Positions 50,770-60,125 of a stretch of 64,000 nt of DNA are shown here, piece by piece. Under the pieces are notes generated by a model that was not told the DNA's origin, searched no databases, and was given only the letters and a program-made list of their open reading frames with translations. The DNA is from Synechococcus sp. CCY 0621. Lineage in GTDB: Bacteria > Cyanobacteriota > Cyanobacteriia > PCC-6307 > Cyanobiaceae. Made by a program: the position numbers and the translations under genes. Numbering within the stretch: the first letter of the stretch is position 1; each line of letters opens with the position of its first letter. The stretch is from positions 62,001 through 126,000 of the forward strand of contig NZ_JAFKRH010000031.1 in the NCBI RefSeq assembly GCF_019038465.1, given 5' to 3'.

Positions 50770-50930
50770 CTTGAAACCTGCTCTGCCATTGGGATGTGGC
50801 CAGGAAGCTAACACCGCTGGGCCGGCATCGGTCCGGTAGAAAAACCACTGAAATGAGCCTCCACTTAGGATCGTCTCCGGCTTGCAGCTGAGGGAATGGC
50901 CGCCCAGCGCTTTGGTGATGCCCTACGGCG

Positions 50931-51644
50931 ATGACCCTCGGTGATGACATTCCGCTGGCCAGGCGCACGATGCCCCGCCCCCGCCGGCAGGCCTCCCTGC
51001 CCCGGCGTCTGGCCCAGGTCCTGCTCAGCGGTGCCCTGCTGGCCGGTGCTGCCGTGCTGCTGCTGGTCGGCCCGCTCCGCAACCTGATCACCCCTGTGCC
51101 CGTGCCGGGTCTGGCCGCCCGGCTCGGGGCAGACGGACGTTTGCTCGGCCATTTCCCCTACCCCGAAGCCAGGCCCGAAGACCTGGTGGCGATCGCCCCG
51201 GGTCTGCTGTTGCGGCCGGAGGCGGCCCGTTCCCTGGAAGCCATGCGGGCGGCGGCTGAGGCTGACGGCATCGCCCTCACGGTCCTGAGCGCCTATCGCG
51301 GCGTCGAGCTGCAGAAACAGCTGTTCTTTGATGTCAAGGCCGAGCGCAACCAGACCTCCGCCGATCGGGCCCGGGTGAGTGCCCCACCGGGCTTCTCGGA
51401 GCACAGCACGGGTTATGCGGTCGACCTGGGCGACGGCCGTCTGCCGGCCTCCAATCTGATGGAGAGCTTTGAGAGCACCGACGCCTACCGCTGGCTCGAT
51501 CGCCATGCCGCCCGCTTTCACTTCGTGCGCTCCTTTCCGAAGGGCAACCGCCAGGGGGTGATCTATGAACCCTGGCACTGGCGCTTTGAAGGATCCACCG
51601 AAGCCCTGGAGATGTTTGAGCCGGCCCAGCGGCTGGCGCGTTGA
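50931..51644 (+). CDS. D-alanyl-D-alanine carboxypeptidase, VanY family
   Basis: The protein has 237 residues. An N-terminal membrane anchor (about 28-50, LLSGALLAGAAVLLLVGPL) places the domain in the periplasm. The M15B zinc motifs are SEHSTGYAVDLGD and YEPWHWRFEG, and LTVLSAYRGVELQKQLF is the substrate-site segment. It should trim the terminal D-Ala from peptidoglycan stem peptides. It is the second M15-type enzyme in the window, after the VanX-like gene at 39726. Divergent from chlP across 161 bases. Confidence 0.9.
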   Translation: MTLGDDIPLARRTMPRPRRQASLPRRLAQVLLSGALLAGAAVLLLVGPLRNLITPVPVPGLAARLGADGRLLGHFPYPEARPEDLVAIAPGLLLRPEAARSLEAMRAAAEADGIALTVLSAYRGVELQKQLFFDVKAERNQTSADRARVSAPPGFSEHSTGYAVDLGDGRLPASNLMESFESTDAYRWLDRHAARFHFVRSFPKGNRQGVIYEPWHWRFEGSTEALEMFEPAQRLAR

Positions 51645-51953
51645 TCCGGGGGGTTCGGAGACCCGCCGCCTGTGGTCCTGGAGGGGGTGGGAGTAGGATC
51701 AAGATTCGCTTCAACGTTCGCCACTTGTCCATTCGGGCCGGCGCGGCAGGGTTTCACCGAAATCCCTGACGAAGCGTCAGAGCGCCGGTTGGCCCCATCA
51801 ACAGCGGCCCGTTTTCAGCGGCCCCTTTTTCTGGCTCGTTGGCAGCGACATGTCTTCTTCGTCTCGCCATCAACGTCTCGTTTCCCTGGAAACGACCACC
51901 GTCGATTCGATTCCGTTGAATCCTTTCCCCTTACTTCGCAGGACGACATCCCC
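51645..51953 (+). other. Intergenic region/leader upstream of typA with several small hairpins
   Basis: No coding frame looks real here. Small inverted repeats occur at 51766-51780 (CTGACG/CGTCAG), 51879-51894 (CGTTTCC/GGAAACG) and 51909-51922 (GATTC/GAATC). CAGCGGCCC occurs twice in direct repeat near 51800-51825. The last 150 bases are less GC-rich than the surroundings. This may be a structured 5' leader of typA; no known riboswitch was recognised. Confidence 0.4.
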
Positions 51954-53762
51954 ATGAGCGGCGAGATCAAAGGCGCCCCGATACGCAATATCGCGATCAT
52001 TGCCCACGTTGACCACGGCAAAACCACATTGGTGGATGCTCTGCTTGAGCAGTCCGGCATCTTCCGCGAAGGCGAAGCGGTGCCCACGTGCGTGATGGAC
52101 TCCAACGACCTGGAGCGGGAGCGGGGGATCACGATTCTCTCCAAGAACACGGCCGTGGATTACAACGGCATTCGCATCAACATCGTCGACACCCCCGGTC
52201 ACTCTGATTTCGGCGGTGAGGTGGAGCGGGTGCTCGGCATGGTCGACGGCTGTCTGCTGATCGTGGACGCCAATGAAGGCCCCATGCCCCAGACCCGTTT
52301 CGTGCTCAAGAAGGCCCTGGAGAAAGGGCTGAGGCCAATCGTGTTCGTCAACAAGATTGACCGGGCCCGGGTGGACCCTGAGCAGGCCGTCGACAAGGTT
52401 CTCGACCTGTTCCTGGAGCTCGGCGCCGACGACGACCAGTGCGATTTCACCTACCTGTTCGGTAGCGGCATGGCCGGCTATGCCAAGCCCGACATGGCCA
52501 CGGAAAGCGACACCATGAAGCCGCTGTTCGATGCCATCCTGCGGCATGTTCCGCCGCCGGTGGGAGATCCCGCCAAGCCCCTGCAGCTGCAGGTGACCAC
52601 CCTCGATTACTCCGATTTCCTGGGTCGGATCATGATCGGCCGGGTGCACAACGGCACCATCGTCGGTGGCCAGAGTGTCGCCCTGATCCGCGATGACGGC
52701 AGCATCAAGCGCGGCCGTATCAGCAAGCTGCTGGGCTTCCAGGGGCTGCAGCGGGTGGAGATTCCCGAAGCCCGGGCCGGAGATCTGGTGGCCGTGGCCG
52801 GTTTCGATGAGGTCAACATCGGCGAGACGATCGCCTGTCCCGATCACCCCGAAGCCCTGCCGCTGATCAAGGTGGACGAACCCACCCTGCAGATGACCTT
52901 CGTGGTCAACGACTCGCCGTTCGCCGGCAAGGAGGGCAAATTCGTCACCAGCCGTCAGCTGCGTGATCGCCTGCAGCGGGAACTGCTCACCAACGTGGCC
53001 CTGCGGGTCGAGGACACCGACTCCCCCGACCGTTTCTCCGTCTGTGGACGGGGCGAACTGCACCTCGGCATCCTGATCGAGACGATGCGCCGCGAGGGCT
53101 TCGAGTTCCAGGTGTCCCAGCCCCAGGTGATCTTCCGCACCATCGACGGCACGCCCCACGAGCCGTTCGAGACCCTGGTGATGGATGTGCCCGAGGAAGC
53201 GGTGGGCAGCTGCATCGAGAAGCTCGGCATGCGCAAGGGCGAGATGCAGAACATGGAGGCCACCAGCGATGGGCGCACCCAGCTGGAGTTCGTGGTGCCA
53301 TCCCGGGGCCTGATCGGCTTCCGCGGCGAGTTCATCAGGGCCAGCCGTGGCGAGGGCATCATGAGCCACTCCTTCCTCGATTACCGCCCCATGCAGGGGG
53401 ACTTCGACGCCCGCCGCAATGGCGTCTTGATCGCCTTCGAGGAAGGCACCGCCACCTTCTATGCCCTCAAGGGTGCCGAAGATCGCGGCCAGTTCTTCAT
53501 CACCCCCGGCACCAAGGTGTACAAGGGGATGATCGTCGGCGAGCACAACCGTCCGCCCGATCTGGAACTGAACGTCTGCAAGGCCAAGCAGGTCACCAAC
53601 ATCCGCTCAGCCGGTGCCGAAGTTCTCGACACCCTGCAGTCCCCGATCCAGATGACGCTGGAGCGGGCCCTGGAGTACATCGGCCCCGACGAGATGCTCG
53701 AAGTCACACCCGAGTCGATCCGGCTGCGCAAGCTGCCGGTGAAGAAGCCCGCCAAGCGTTGA
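51954..53762 (+). CDS. typA: Ribosome-associated translational GTPase TypA/BipA
   Basis: The protein has 602 residues. It has the G domain with [26 protein letters not shown] and FVNKIDRA, then EF-G-like domains II, III and V (for example [17 protein letters not shown]) and the TypA-specific C-terminal domain. TypA binds the ribosome like EF-G and supports growth under stress and at low temperature. The ATG starts at [15 protein letters not shown] after a long non-coding leader. Its stop overlaps the DUF309 start (TTGA). Confidence 0.96.
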   Translation: MSGEIKGAPIRNIAIIAHVDHGKTTLVDALLEQSGIFREGEAVPTCVMDSNDLERERGITILSKNTAVDYNGIRINIVDTPGHSDFGGEVERVLGMVDGCLLIVDANEGPMPQTRFVLKKALEKGLRPIVFVNKIDRARVDPEQAVDKVLDLFLELGADDDQCDFTYLFGSGMAGYAKPDMATESDTMKPLFDAILRHVPPPVGDPAKPLQLQVTTLDYSDFLGRIMIGRVHNGTIVGGQSVALIRDDGSIKRGRISKLLGFQGLQRVEIPEARAGDLVAVAGFDEVNIGETIACPDHPEALPLIKVDEPTLQMTFVVNDSPFAGKEGKFVTSRQLRDRLQRELLTNVALRVEDTDSPDRFSVCGRGELHLGILIETMRREGFEFQVSQPQVIFRTIDGTPHEPFETLVMDVPEEAVGSCIEKLGMRKGEMQNMEATSDGRTQLEFVVPSRGLIGFRGEFIRASRGEGIMSHSFLDYRPMQGDFDARRNGVLIAFEEGTATFYALKGAEDRGQFFITPGTKVYKGMIVGEHNRPPDLELNVCKAKQVTNIRSAGAEVLDTLQSPIQMTLERALEYIGPDEMLEVTPESIRLRKLPVKKPAKR

Positions 53763-54175
53763 GCGGCGGTCCTGGTCCCGCCGATGAGGAAACCCTGCTG
53801 CAGGCCGATCCCCGCCTGCAGCAGGCGGTGGCGGACTTCAACGCCGCCGACTGGTATGCCTGCCACGACGGCTTCGAGGCGCTGTGGCACGAGACCCAGG
53901 GACCCATGCGTCCGGTGCTGCAGGGCCTGCTGCAGATCGCTGTGGCCGAACTCCACCTGGAAAGGGACAACCGACGCGGTGCCACGGTGCTGATGGGCGA
54001 AGGACTCGGGCGGCTGCGCCGCTGCGACGATGAAGCCCTTGGTCTGGCCCTGGCTCCCGTGCGTCAACGGGCCGCCGCACGCTTCAACGCCCTGCAGCAG
54101 CAGTCCGATCTCGGTTCCCTGCCCCTGCCGCGGCTGGAACTGGCGCGAGCGGCGGGCACGTCGCCGGTACATTGA
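53759..54175 (+). CDS. DUF309 family protein
   Basis: The protein has 138 residues. The core DFNAADWYACHDGFEALWHE is the DUF309 signature with a histidine/glutamate pair, followed by GLLQIAVAELHLERDNRRGA. It is a small helical domain of unknown function, common in cyanobacteria and plastids. Its TTG start overlaps the typA stop by four bases and its stop overlaps the lptA start in the same way. Confidence 0.85.
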   Translation: MSGGPGPADEETLLQADPRLQQAVADFNAADWYACHDGFEALWHETQGPMRPVLQGLLQIAVAELHLERDNRRGATVLMGEGLGRLRRCDDEALGLALAPVRQRAAARFNALQQQSDLGSLPLPRLELARAAGTSPVH

Positions 54176-54678
54176 GCACACTCAAGGCCTCAACGATTTC
54201 CACCTTGACCCTGCCCCCACGCCCCCTGTTGTTCGTGCTCGCCGCAGGGCTTGCCGCCGCCGCCCTGCAGGTGATTCCGCCGCGCCCAGTTGCGGCTCAG
54301 GCACCAGCAGAAACGGCCCAGGCCCCCAGGGCGAAAACAGCCGCCACGGGCATGGTCACGATCGAATCCGACAAGCAGCAGGCCGACAACCAGAACGGCA
54401 TCGTCACTGCCACGGGCAACGTGCGCATCGTCTATGCCGACCGCGGCATGACGGCCACCTCGCGCCAGGCCCAGTACTTCACCAATGAAGGGCGCCTGGT
54501 GCTCACCGGCGATGTTGACGTGATCGACACCGATGGCCAGCGCCTGCGCGCGGAACGGCTGGTGTATCTGTTGGACAGCGAGCGCATGGTGGCGGAACCG
54601 CCGGCCGGCAAGCAGGTCTTCAGCAAGTTCCGCCTGCAGCAGCAGGGGAGTGGCAAGCCTGCCATCACCAAGCCGTGA
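54172..54678 (+). CDS. lptA: LptA/OstA-like periplasmic LPS transport protein
   Basis: The protein has 168 residues. It has a hydrophobic signal segment (about 18-42, ending PVAAQA). The OstA/LptA core has SDKQQADNQNGIVTATGNVRI, then GMTATSRQAQYFTNEGRLVL and GDVDVID. Such proteins form the beta-jellyroll bridge that carries lipopolysaccharide across the periplasm. The TTG start overlaps the DUF309 stop. It lies directly before lptB and lptF, giving a compact LPS-export operon. Confidence 0.88.
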   Translation: MSTLKASTISTLTLPPRPLLFVLAAGLAAAALQVIPPRPVAAQAPAETAQAPRAKTAATGMVTIESDKQQADNQNGIVTATGNVRIVYADRGMTATSRQAQYFTNEGRLVLTGDVDVIDTDGQRLRAERLVYLLDSERMVAEPPAGKQVFSKFRLQQQGSGKPAITKP

Positions 54679-55403
54679 GCCTGGTACTGGAGAGGGTGGC
54701 CATCACCCTCGCAGGCCGTCCCTTGGTGAGCGATGTGAGCCTCGACCTCCATCCCGGTGAGGTGGTGGGGCTCCTGGGGCCGAACGGGGCCGGCAAGACC
54801 ACCACCTTCAACCTGATCACCGGACTGCTGAGGCCCGATTGCGGCGAGGTGCTGTTGGACGGGGACTCCGTCGCCCATCTGCCGATGCCTCGCCGCGCCA
54901 GGCTGGGCATCGGCTACCTCCCCCAGGAGGCGAGCGTGTTTCGCCAGCTCAGTGTCCGCGACAACCTGATGCTGGCCCTCCAGGAGAGCGGTTCCGATCC
55001 GGCCGGTCGTCGCCAGCGGCTCGAGCAGCTGATCAACGACTTCCATCTGGGCAGCTTTCAGTACCGGCGTGGCTTCCAGCTCTCCGGTGGCGAACGGCGC
55101 CGTTGCGAAGTGGCCCGGGCTCTGGCCGTGGGGAACCAGGGTCCCCGCTACCTGCTGCTCGATGAACCCTTCGCCGGGGTGGATCCCATGGCCGTGGCCG
55201 ACCTCCAGACCCTGATCGACAGCCTGCGCCATCGTCAGATGGGTGTGCTGATCACGGATCACAACGTTCGGGAGACCCTGGCGATCACCGACCGGGCTTA
55301 CATCCTGGCCGATGGCAAGATCCTGGCGTCCGGAGCTTCCCTGTCGGTGGCCAATGATCCCCTGGTCAGGCGTCACTATCTCGGCGAGGGCTTCCAGCTT
55401 TGA
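54675..55403 (+). CDS. lptB: LPS export ABC transporter ATP-binding protein LptB
   Basis: The protein has 242 residues and is an ABC ATPase with Walker A GPNGAGKTTT, the signature LSGGERRRCEVARAL and Walker B YLLLDEPFAGVDP. These are LptB-type sequences, with the ERRR signature and FAGVDP typical. It energises extraction of LPS from the inner membrane with LptF/G. The GTG start overlaps lptA by four bases, and its stop overlaps the permease start. Confidence 0.95.
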   Translation: MSLVLERVAITLAGRPLVSDVSLDLHPGEVVGLLGPNGAGKTTTFNLITGLLRPDCGEVLLDGDSVAHLPMPRRARLGIGYLPQEASVFRQLSVRDNLMLALQESGSDPAGRRQRLEQLINDFHLGSFQYRRGFQLSGGERRRCEVARALAVGNQGPRYLLLDEPFAGVDPMAVADLQTLIDSLRHRQMGVLITDHNVRETLAITDRAYILADGKILASGASLSVANDPLVRRHYLGEGFQL

Positions 55404-56620
55404 AAGGAGCCCTGCTGGAAAGGCGCCCCACCTGGCTGCAGCTGCCCAGCCGTGAACGGCTGCGGAACTGGAAGCGAACCCCCCGCTGGCGGGATTTGCC
55501 CCTGCTGGATCGCTGGCTGCTGCAGGAACAGTTGGGGCCCCTGCTGTTCGGCATCGCCGCCTTCACCGCCGTCTCCCTGTCGGTGGGTGCCGTGTTCGAA
55601 CTGGTGCGGCGGGTTGCCGAGTCCGGCCTGCCTGTGCTGGCGGCGGTGAAGGTGCTGGTGCTGCGGCTGCCCTCCTTCCTGGTGCTCTCTTTCCCAATGG
55701 CCACATTGATGGCCACCCTGCTCGCCTACAGCCGTCTGTCGGGGAGCAGCGAACTGACCGCCCTGCGCAGCGTGGGCGTGAGCACCCGTCGCATGGTGCT
55801 GCCGGCGATGGCCCTGGCCCTGGTGATGTCCCTGCTCACCTTTGTGTTCAACGACGCGATCGTGCCGCGGGCGAATCTGGAGGCCACCAACAGCCTGGAG
55901 CGAGCTCTGGGCAAGGCCATCGCCACCGAGCAGAGCGACAACGCCCTGTATTCCCGCTTCACCGACGTCAAGCTGGCGAACGGAGAATCGGTCAAGTGGC
56001 TGACCCACATCTTCCACGCCCGCCAATTCCGCAAGGGGGTGATGCTCGACGTCACCCTGCTCGACTTTTCCCGCCACGGCTACCGGCAGATGCTCACCGC
56101 CCTCACGGGCAAGTGGAATGAGGAGCAGGGCATGTGGGAGTTCAACAAGGGCCGCATCACCAACATCGATGTGGCCAGCGGCACCACCACCTCCGCCAGC
56201 TTCGATCGCTACCTCTATCCGTTCACCCGTGATCCGATCGAAGTCGCCCAGCTGCCCACCGATGCCAGCACCATGACCGTGGGGCAGGCGCTCACGGCAG
56301 AAAGGCTGCTGCTGGAAGCCAACAACACCAAGGAGGCGCGCCGGTTGCGGGTGCGCATCCAGGAGAAATTCGCCTTCCCGGCCATCTGCCTGGTGTTCGG
56401 GCTGATCGGCAGCAGCCTGGGGGTTCGTCCCAACTCGCGCACCAGTCGCAGCCAGGGTTTCGGCATCAGTGTGCTGCTGATTTTCGGCTATTACCTGATG
56501 TCCTTCATCTTCAGCTCCCTGGGCATCACCGGCACCCTGATGCCCTTCCTGGCGGCCTGGTTGCCGGTGATCATCGGCCTGGCCGGCGGGCTCTGGTTGC
56601 TGCGTCAGGCCAGCCGCTGA
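55400..56620 (+). CDS. lptF: LptF/LptG family permease (YjgP/YjgQ)
   Basis: The protein has 406 residues. Basic N-terminal residues are followed by helix 1 (LFGIAAFTAVSLSVGAVFELV), two more helices, a periplasmic beta-jellyroll domain (about 155-290) and three C-terminal helices. These include LVFGLIGSSLGVRPNSRTSRSQGFGISVLLIF (quoted in part), the YjgP/YjgQ signature. Cyanobacteria often have a single such gene, which may form a homodimer in place of LptF-LptG; whether LptF or LptG is the better name cannot be decided here. The TTG start overlaps lptB. Confidence 0.9.
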   Translation: MKGALLERRPTWLQLPSRERLRNWKRTPRWRDLPLLDRWLLQEQLGPLLFGIAAFTAVSLSVGAVFELVRRVAESGLPVLAAVKVLVLRLPSFLVLSFPMATLMATLLAYSRLSGSSELTALRSVGVSTRRMVLPAMALALVMSLLTFVFNDAIVPRANLEATNSLERALGKAIATEQSDNALYSRFTDVKLANGESVKWLTHIFHARQFRKGVMLDVTLLDFSRHGYRQMLTALTGKWNEEQGMWEFNKGRITNIDVASGTTTSASFDRYLYPFTRDPIEVAQLPTDASTMTVGQALTAERLLLEANNTKEARRLRVRIQEKFAFPAICLVFGLIGSSLGVRPNSRTSRSQGFGISVLLIFGYYLMSFIFSSLGITGTLMPFLAAWLPVIIGLAGGLWLLRQASR

Positions 56621-56671
56621 GTCCCCAGCCGCCGGACGACACGGCAGAGTGGATCGGTTTCGCTGCGCTCC

Positions 56672-57586
56672 TTGGTGAACGATCCGGTCATCGGTCTTGG
56701 TCTGGCGGCCTTCGCCCTGCTGCTGCTGGTCCTGCCCATCGCCTTCTGGTCCGTCAGCGGCGGCCAAAGCAACCCGGTGGTGAGGATCCTGGTGGCTTCG
56801 GCCAACCTCTGCCTCACGGCCCAGCTGGTGCTGCGCTGGTGGGAATCGGGCCACTTCCCGATCAGCAACCTCTACGAATCCCTTTGTTTCCTGGCCTGGG
56901 CCTGCACCCTCACCCAGCTGCTGGTGGAGCGCAGCTGGCCCAACCCCCTGGTGGCGGCGGCAGCTACGCCGATGGGCCTGGGCTGTGTGGCCTTCGCCAG
57001 TTTTGCCCTTCCCGATCGCCTTCAGGAAGCCTCACCCCTGGTGCCGGCCCTGCGTTCCAGCTGGCTGGTGATGCACGTCAGCGTGATCATGGTGAGCTAT
57101 GCGGCCCTGCTGGTGGGCTCCCTGCTGTCGGTGGCCGTGCTGTTCGTCGACCGCAACCAGGACCTGGAGCTGCGCGGCAGCTCGATCGGCAGTGGCGGCT
57201 ACCGTCAGGCCCAGCTGGCCAACGACGGCCCCGGCGCCATGGCCCTCAGCAGCAGCAGCTTCCGCATCAGTGAACAGCTCGACAGCCTCAGCTACCGCAC
57301 GATCACGGTGGGTTTCCTGCTGCTGTCCGTCGGTCTGGTGAGTGGGGCGGTCTGGGCGAATGAGGCCTGGGGCAGCTGGTGGAGCTGGGACCCCAAGGAA
57401 ACCTGGGCCCTGATCTGCTGGCTGGTGTACGCGGCCTATCTGCACACCCGCCTGATCCGGGGCTGGCAGGGCCGTCGTCCGGCGCTCGTGGCCTCCGCTG
57501 GCCTGGTGGTGATCGCCGTCTGCTACATCGGCGTGAATCTGCTCGGCATCGGCCTGCACAGCTACGGCTGGTTCCTGGGCAGCTGA
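56672..57586 (+). CDS. ccsA: System II cytochrome c biogenesis protein CcsA
   Basis: The protein has 304 residues and about eight membrane helices. The tryptophan-rich heme-handling motif is [18 protein letters not shown]. Flanking histidines lie in [11 protein letters not shown] and YLHTRL. CcsA works with Ccs1 to deliver and attach heme to c-type cytochromes on the lumenal side of the thylakoid. Start is TTG at 56672 or the adjacent GTG at 56675. It follows lptF by 51 bases. Confidence 0.93.
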   Translation: MVNDPVIGLGLAAFALLLLVLPIAFWSVSGGQSNPVVRILVASANLCLTAQLVLRWWESGHFPISNLYESLCFLAWACTLTQLLVERSWPNPLVAAAATPMGLGCVAFASFALPDRLQEASPLVPALRSSWLVMHVSVIMVSYAALLVGSLLSVAVLFVDRNQDLELRGSSIGSGGYRQAQLANDGPGAMALSSSSFRISEQLDSLSYRTITVGFLLLSVGLVSGAVWANEAWGSWWSWDPKETWALICWLVYAAYLHTRLIRGWQGRRPALVASAGLVVIAVCYIGVNLLGIGLHSYGWFLGS

Positions 57587-57764
57587 GCGGAATTCTCATT
57601 GCCAAGAAGGACGCAGCACACGAGGGCAAGGCTGCGAAGCAAGCTTGGCACTTCGTGAGCCTGGAGTCACACTATGCTCATTCGGATTTCACCAAGTCCA
57701 CCCCGCCCAATCAGGGCAAAGCGACACTTTCTCCTTATTTTAATTTATATGTGATTAAGCATCG

Positions 57765-58727
57765 ATGCTGATTTATGCTGGTGATAGTTTACTTGATACT
57801 GGAAACCTATTAGAGGTCACAAGCCTCGGAAAACGTTTTGCCGAGGCTCTCGGCATTCCTGTTTCCGACTTTTCCGTGAGCAACGCACCGGAAGAGGAGA
57901 TTGACCTCTACTTCACGGAACTCTTCTCAGGTGTATTTCCTGGTGTTAATCTTGACAACTCAGACTACACAGATGAGCTCGTCAACTTTTCCGTTTCAGC
58001 GGCTACCACTGGCAGCTTTGGGTCCAGCAGAGTCACCCTGCCGAACGGAACAAACCTGAGTGCGCTACCCGTCGGACTGCTGTCCCAGGCGGACTATCTG
58101 CTGACAAGTTTTCAATTCAATCCTGGCTTCCAAAACAGCTACAATGGATCCGACCTATTCTTGAGCGGTGGTGGGAATGACATCTTTGGCTTTCTTGATC
58201 GTGATGCCACAGATGCTCAATTGTTGAACCCTGAAATCCTCAGCGCCCTGCTGAGCCCCAATGCTGTGGATGACAAGCAGCTGATTGACAGCATTACGGG
58301 GACCGTAGTGGGCAATCTCAAGAGTGTGGTCGACAAGGTCTCTGCGTGGGTGGATGACATTGCCATCCTTGGGCCGCCGAAAGTCGCCGAGACACCCTTC
58401 CTGCTCGGAGTCGCTGAAGCTCTCAACAGCCAGTCACGAGGCCTGGGAAATCAATACACCATGTTCGTCAATAAAGTTTCAACTTCGATCAACGAGCAGT
58501 TGAGGAAAGACTTCAAGGGAGGTTACAAAGGAAAAGATATTCTCGTCATTGATGGCGAAAGACTCTTTGGCACTGTCATCACCCAGAAATACACCAAATT
58601 TTCCAGTATCGCATCATACCAACAGGCCTATTTTCAGGATCCAGTACATCCCAATGACGCCAGCAGCATTCTAGGGGCCGCCTATCTCGCCGATCTAACC
58701 ACCAACTATTTCGGTGAATTCGGCTGA
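57765..58727 (+). CDS. SGNH/GDSL-family hydrolase
   Basis: The protein has 320 residues. Block I is YAGDSLLDTGN with nucleophile Ser8. ELVNFSVSAATTGS matches the region that usually reads NFAVGGATT. Block III is SGGGNDIFGF (Asn138) and block V is DPVHPND with Asp292 and His295. A complete catalytic set suggests an active esterase or lipase. There is no signal peptide: an in-frame TAA lies nine bases before the ATG, and no clear ribosome-binding site is seen. The sequence is more AT-rich than flanking genes, suggesting acquisition or loss of a former 5' part. The substrate is unknown. Confidence 0.75.
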   Translation: MLIYAGDSLLDTGNLLEVTSLGKRFAEALGIPVSDFSVSNAPEEEIDLYFTELFSGVFPGVNLDNSDYTDELVNFSVSAATTGSFGSSRVTLPNGTNLSALPVGLLSQADYLLTSFQFNPGFQNSYNGSDLFLSGGGNDIFGFLDRDATDAQLLNPEILSALLSPNAVDDKQLIDSITGTVVGNLKSVVDKVSAWVDDIAILGPPKVAETPFLLGVAEALNSQSRGLGNQYTMFVNKVSTSINEQLRKDFKGGYKGKDILVIDGERLFGTVITQKYTKFSSIASYQQAYFQDPVHPNDASSILGAAYLADLTTNYFGEFG

Positions 58728-59190
58728 CCAACCAGGCCCTCTGACTGACAGAATGATGCTGCTTCGGTCGGGCAAGTGATCATCCTGCTGCTATGGCAGA
58801 GAAAACAGCTCCGTTATCCCCATGCCTGATGCCTTTCAAGCCATCCCGAGAGCGCAGCTGCCGGGAACGGAAGTGCGTGGCACAGGGGAAGGGGCAGGGT
58901 GCCTGACTTCGCGGCCATGGTTGATTTGCTTCCAATGGCCGGCAGGCTCCAGAGAATGGCCGATCCCCTTGGTGTCGCGGCTGGTCCGACATACACCGGA
59001 TTCGGACTGACCAGCTTTCCGAGGTTACTGGCCCTGGCCAAGGGAAGATCTGGTTGGGAGTGAAACACTGCGGCTTCCTCGCGGCTGACGATGGCATCGA
59101 GAGAACCGTCAGTCCTGCCCTGCGGAACCCTATGAGTCGGTGCCATGACAGGACGATCACAGCCCGGTCGGTGGGCTGCTTCAAACAGAT
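58728..59190. other. About 460 bases without a convincing gene
   Basis: Minus-strand frames are open through much of this stretch, but they have no recognisable start region and unusual composition. One frame (58814-59230) contains DAIVSREEAAVFHSQPDLPL, which vaguely recalls the C-terminal part of periplasmic substrate-binding proteins. It may be a decayed gene remnant between the SGNH hydrolase and rpe; I cannot support it as a gene. Confidence 0.3.
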
Positions 59191-59220
59191 CCTGGTCCCT
59201 GGGACATCCCAGGGACCAGG
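59191..59220 (-). terminator. Perfect 14-base inverted repeat after rpe, probable terminator
   Basis: CCTGGTCCCTGGGA (59191-59204) and its exact reverse complement (59207-59220) are separated by two bases. The element starts six bases after the rpe stop codon on the minus strand and is followed there by ATCTGTTTG, a weak T-run. It is probably the rpe terminator, although the near-absence of a loop makes it also a candidate protein-binding or cruciform site. Confidence 0.6.
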
Positions 59221-59226
59221 ATGGGG

Positions 59227-59910
59227 TCACACCAGCGCCGGTTCGGGGCGGCGGCTGTTGCGGATGCCGGTGATGGCCTCGGCGTAGTCGGCGTGGCCGA
59301 AGACACCGGAGCCGCTGACGATGGCGTTGGCGCCGGCCTCGATCACCTGCCAGGCATTGCTGCCCTTGACGCCACCATCCACTTCGATCCAGGGATCAAG
59401 GCCGCGCTCGTCGCAGAGCCGGCGCAGCTGGCGGATCTTCTCCACCTGGGAGGGGATGAAGCTCTGGCCGCCGAAGCCGGGGTTGACGCTCATGATCAGC
59501 ACCAGATCACAGAGCTCCAGGCAATACTCGAGGGTGTCGAGGGGGGTGCTGGGGTTGAGCACGGCGCCGGCCATCTTGCCCAGGTCCTTGATCTGGCTGA
59601 GGTTGCGGTGCAGGTGCGGGCAGGCCTCCACCTGGACGCTGATGATGTCGGCGCCGGCCTTGGCGAAATCAGCCACATAGCGTTCGGGTTCGACGATCAT
59701 CAGATGAACGTCCAGAGGCTTGGTCGTCACCGGCCGCAGGGCCTCGACGATCAGGGGGCCGATGGTGATGTTGGGCACGAAGCGGCCGTCCATCACATCC
59801 ACATGGATCCAGTCGGCACCGGCGGCGTCCACGGCCCGCACGTCGTCACCGAGGCGGGAGAAGTCGGCGGAGAGGATCGACGGGGAGATCACCAGGGGCT
59901 TGGTGCTCAT
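59227..59910 (-). CDS. rpe: Ribulose-phosphate 3-epimerase
   Basis: The protein has 227 residues and a TIM barrel. It interconverts ribulose-5-phosphate and xylulose-5-phosphate in the Calvin and pentose phosphate pathways. [58 protein letters not shown] and [11 protein letters not shown] hold the metal ligands and catalytic aspartates. It is divergent from glpX across 215 bases, so two Calvin-cycle genes may share a control region. Confidence 0.97.
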   Translation of the reverse strand: MSTKPLVISPSILSADFSRLGDDVRAVDAAGADWIHVDVMDGRFVPNITIGPLIVEALRPVTTKPLDVHLMIVEPERYVADFAKAGADIISVQVEACPHLHRNLSQIKDLGKMAGAVLNPSTPLDTLEYCLELCDLVLIMSVNPGFGGQSFIPSQVEKIRQLRRLCDERGLDPWIEVDGGVKGSNAWQVIEAGANAIVSGSGVFGHADYAEAITGIRNSRRPEPALV

Positions 59911-60125
59911 GGACAGCCACCGCAGCGGAAGAATGAAGGGATTGTAAGGAGCGGCCCACCTTGGGGCTTCCGAGGGGCTCCCGGGGGCCTCCCGGGCGCG
60001 CTGATACGATGGCCCCGCTTCGACTCCGAGAGGCCTTGCAGCGGCTGGATCCTTCCCCGCTTTGCCTGCGGTCCGCCTCCGGCGTGCCGGCCCCTCGTTG
60101 AGGCCCCTCCCCCCGCCGGACCGTT

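Noticed and set aside
11301-51196. HIP1 octamer GCGATCGC (seen for example at 11301 and 51189)
   Set aside because: The few copies noticed are close to what chance gives at this base composition. There is no enrichment worth reporting.
58814-59230. Minus-strand frame as an intact gene
   Set aside because: It starts downstream of the rpe stop, runs through the palindrome at 59191, and lacks any complete domain.
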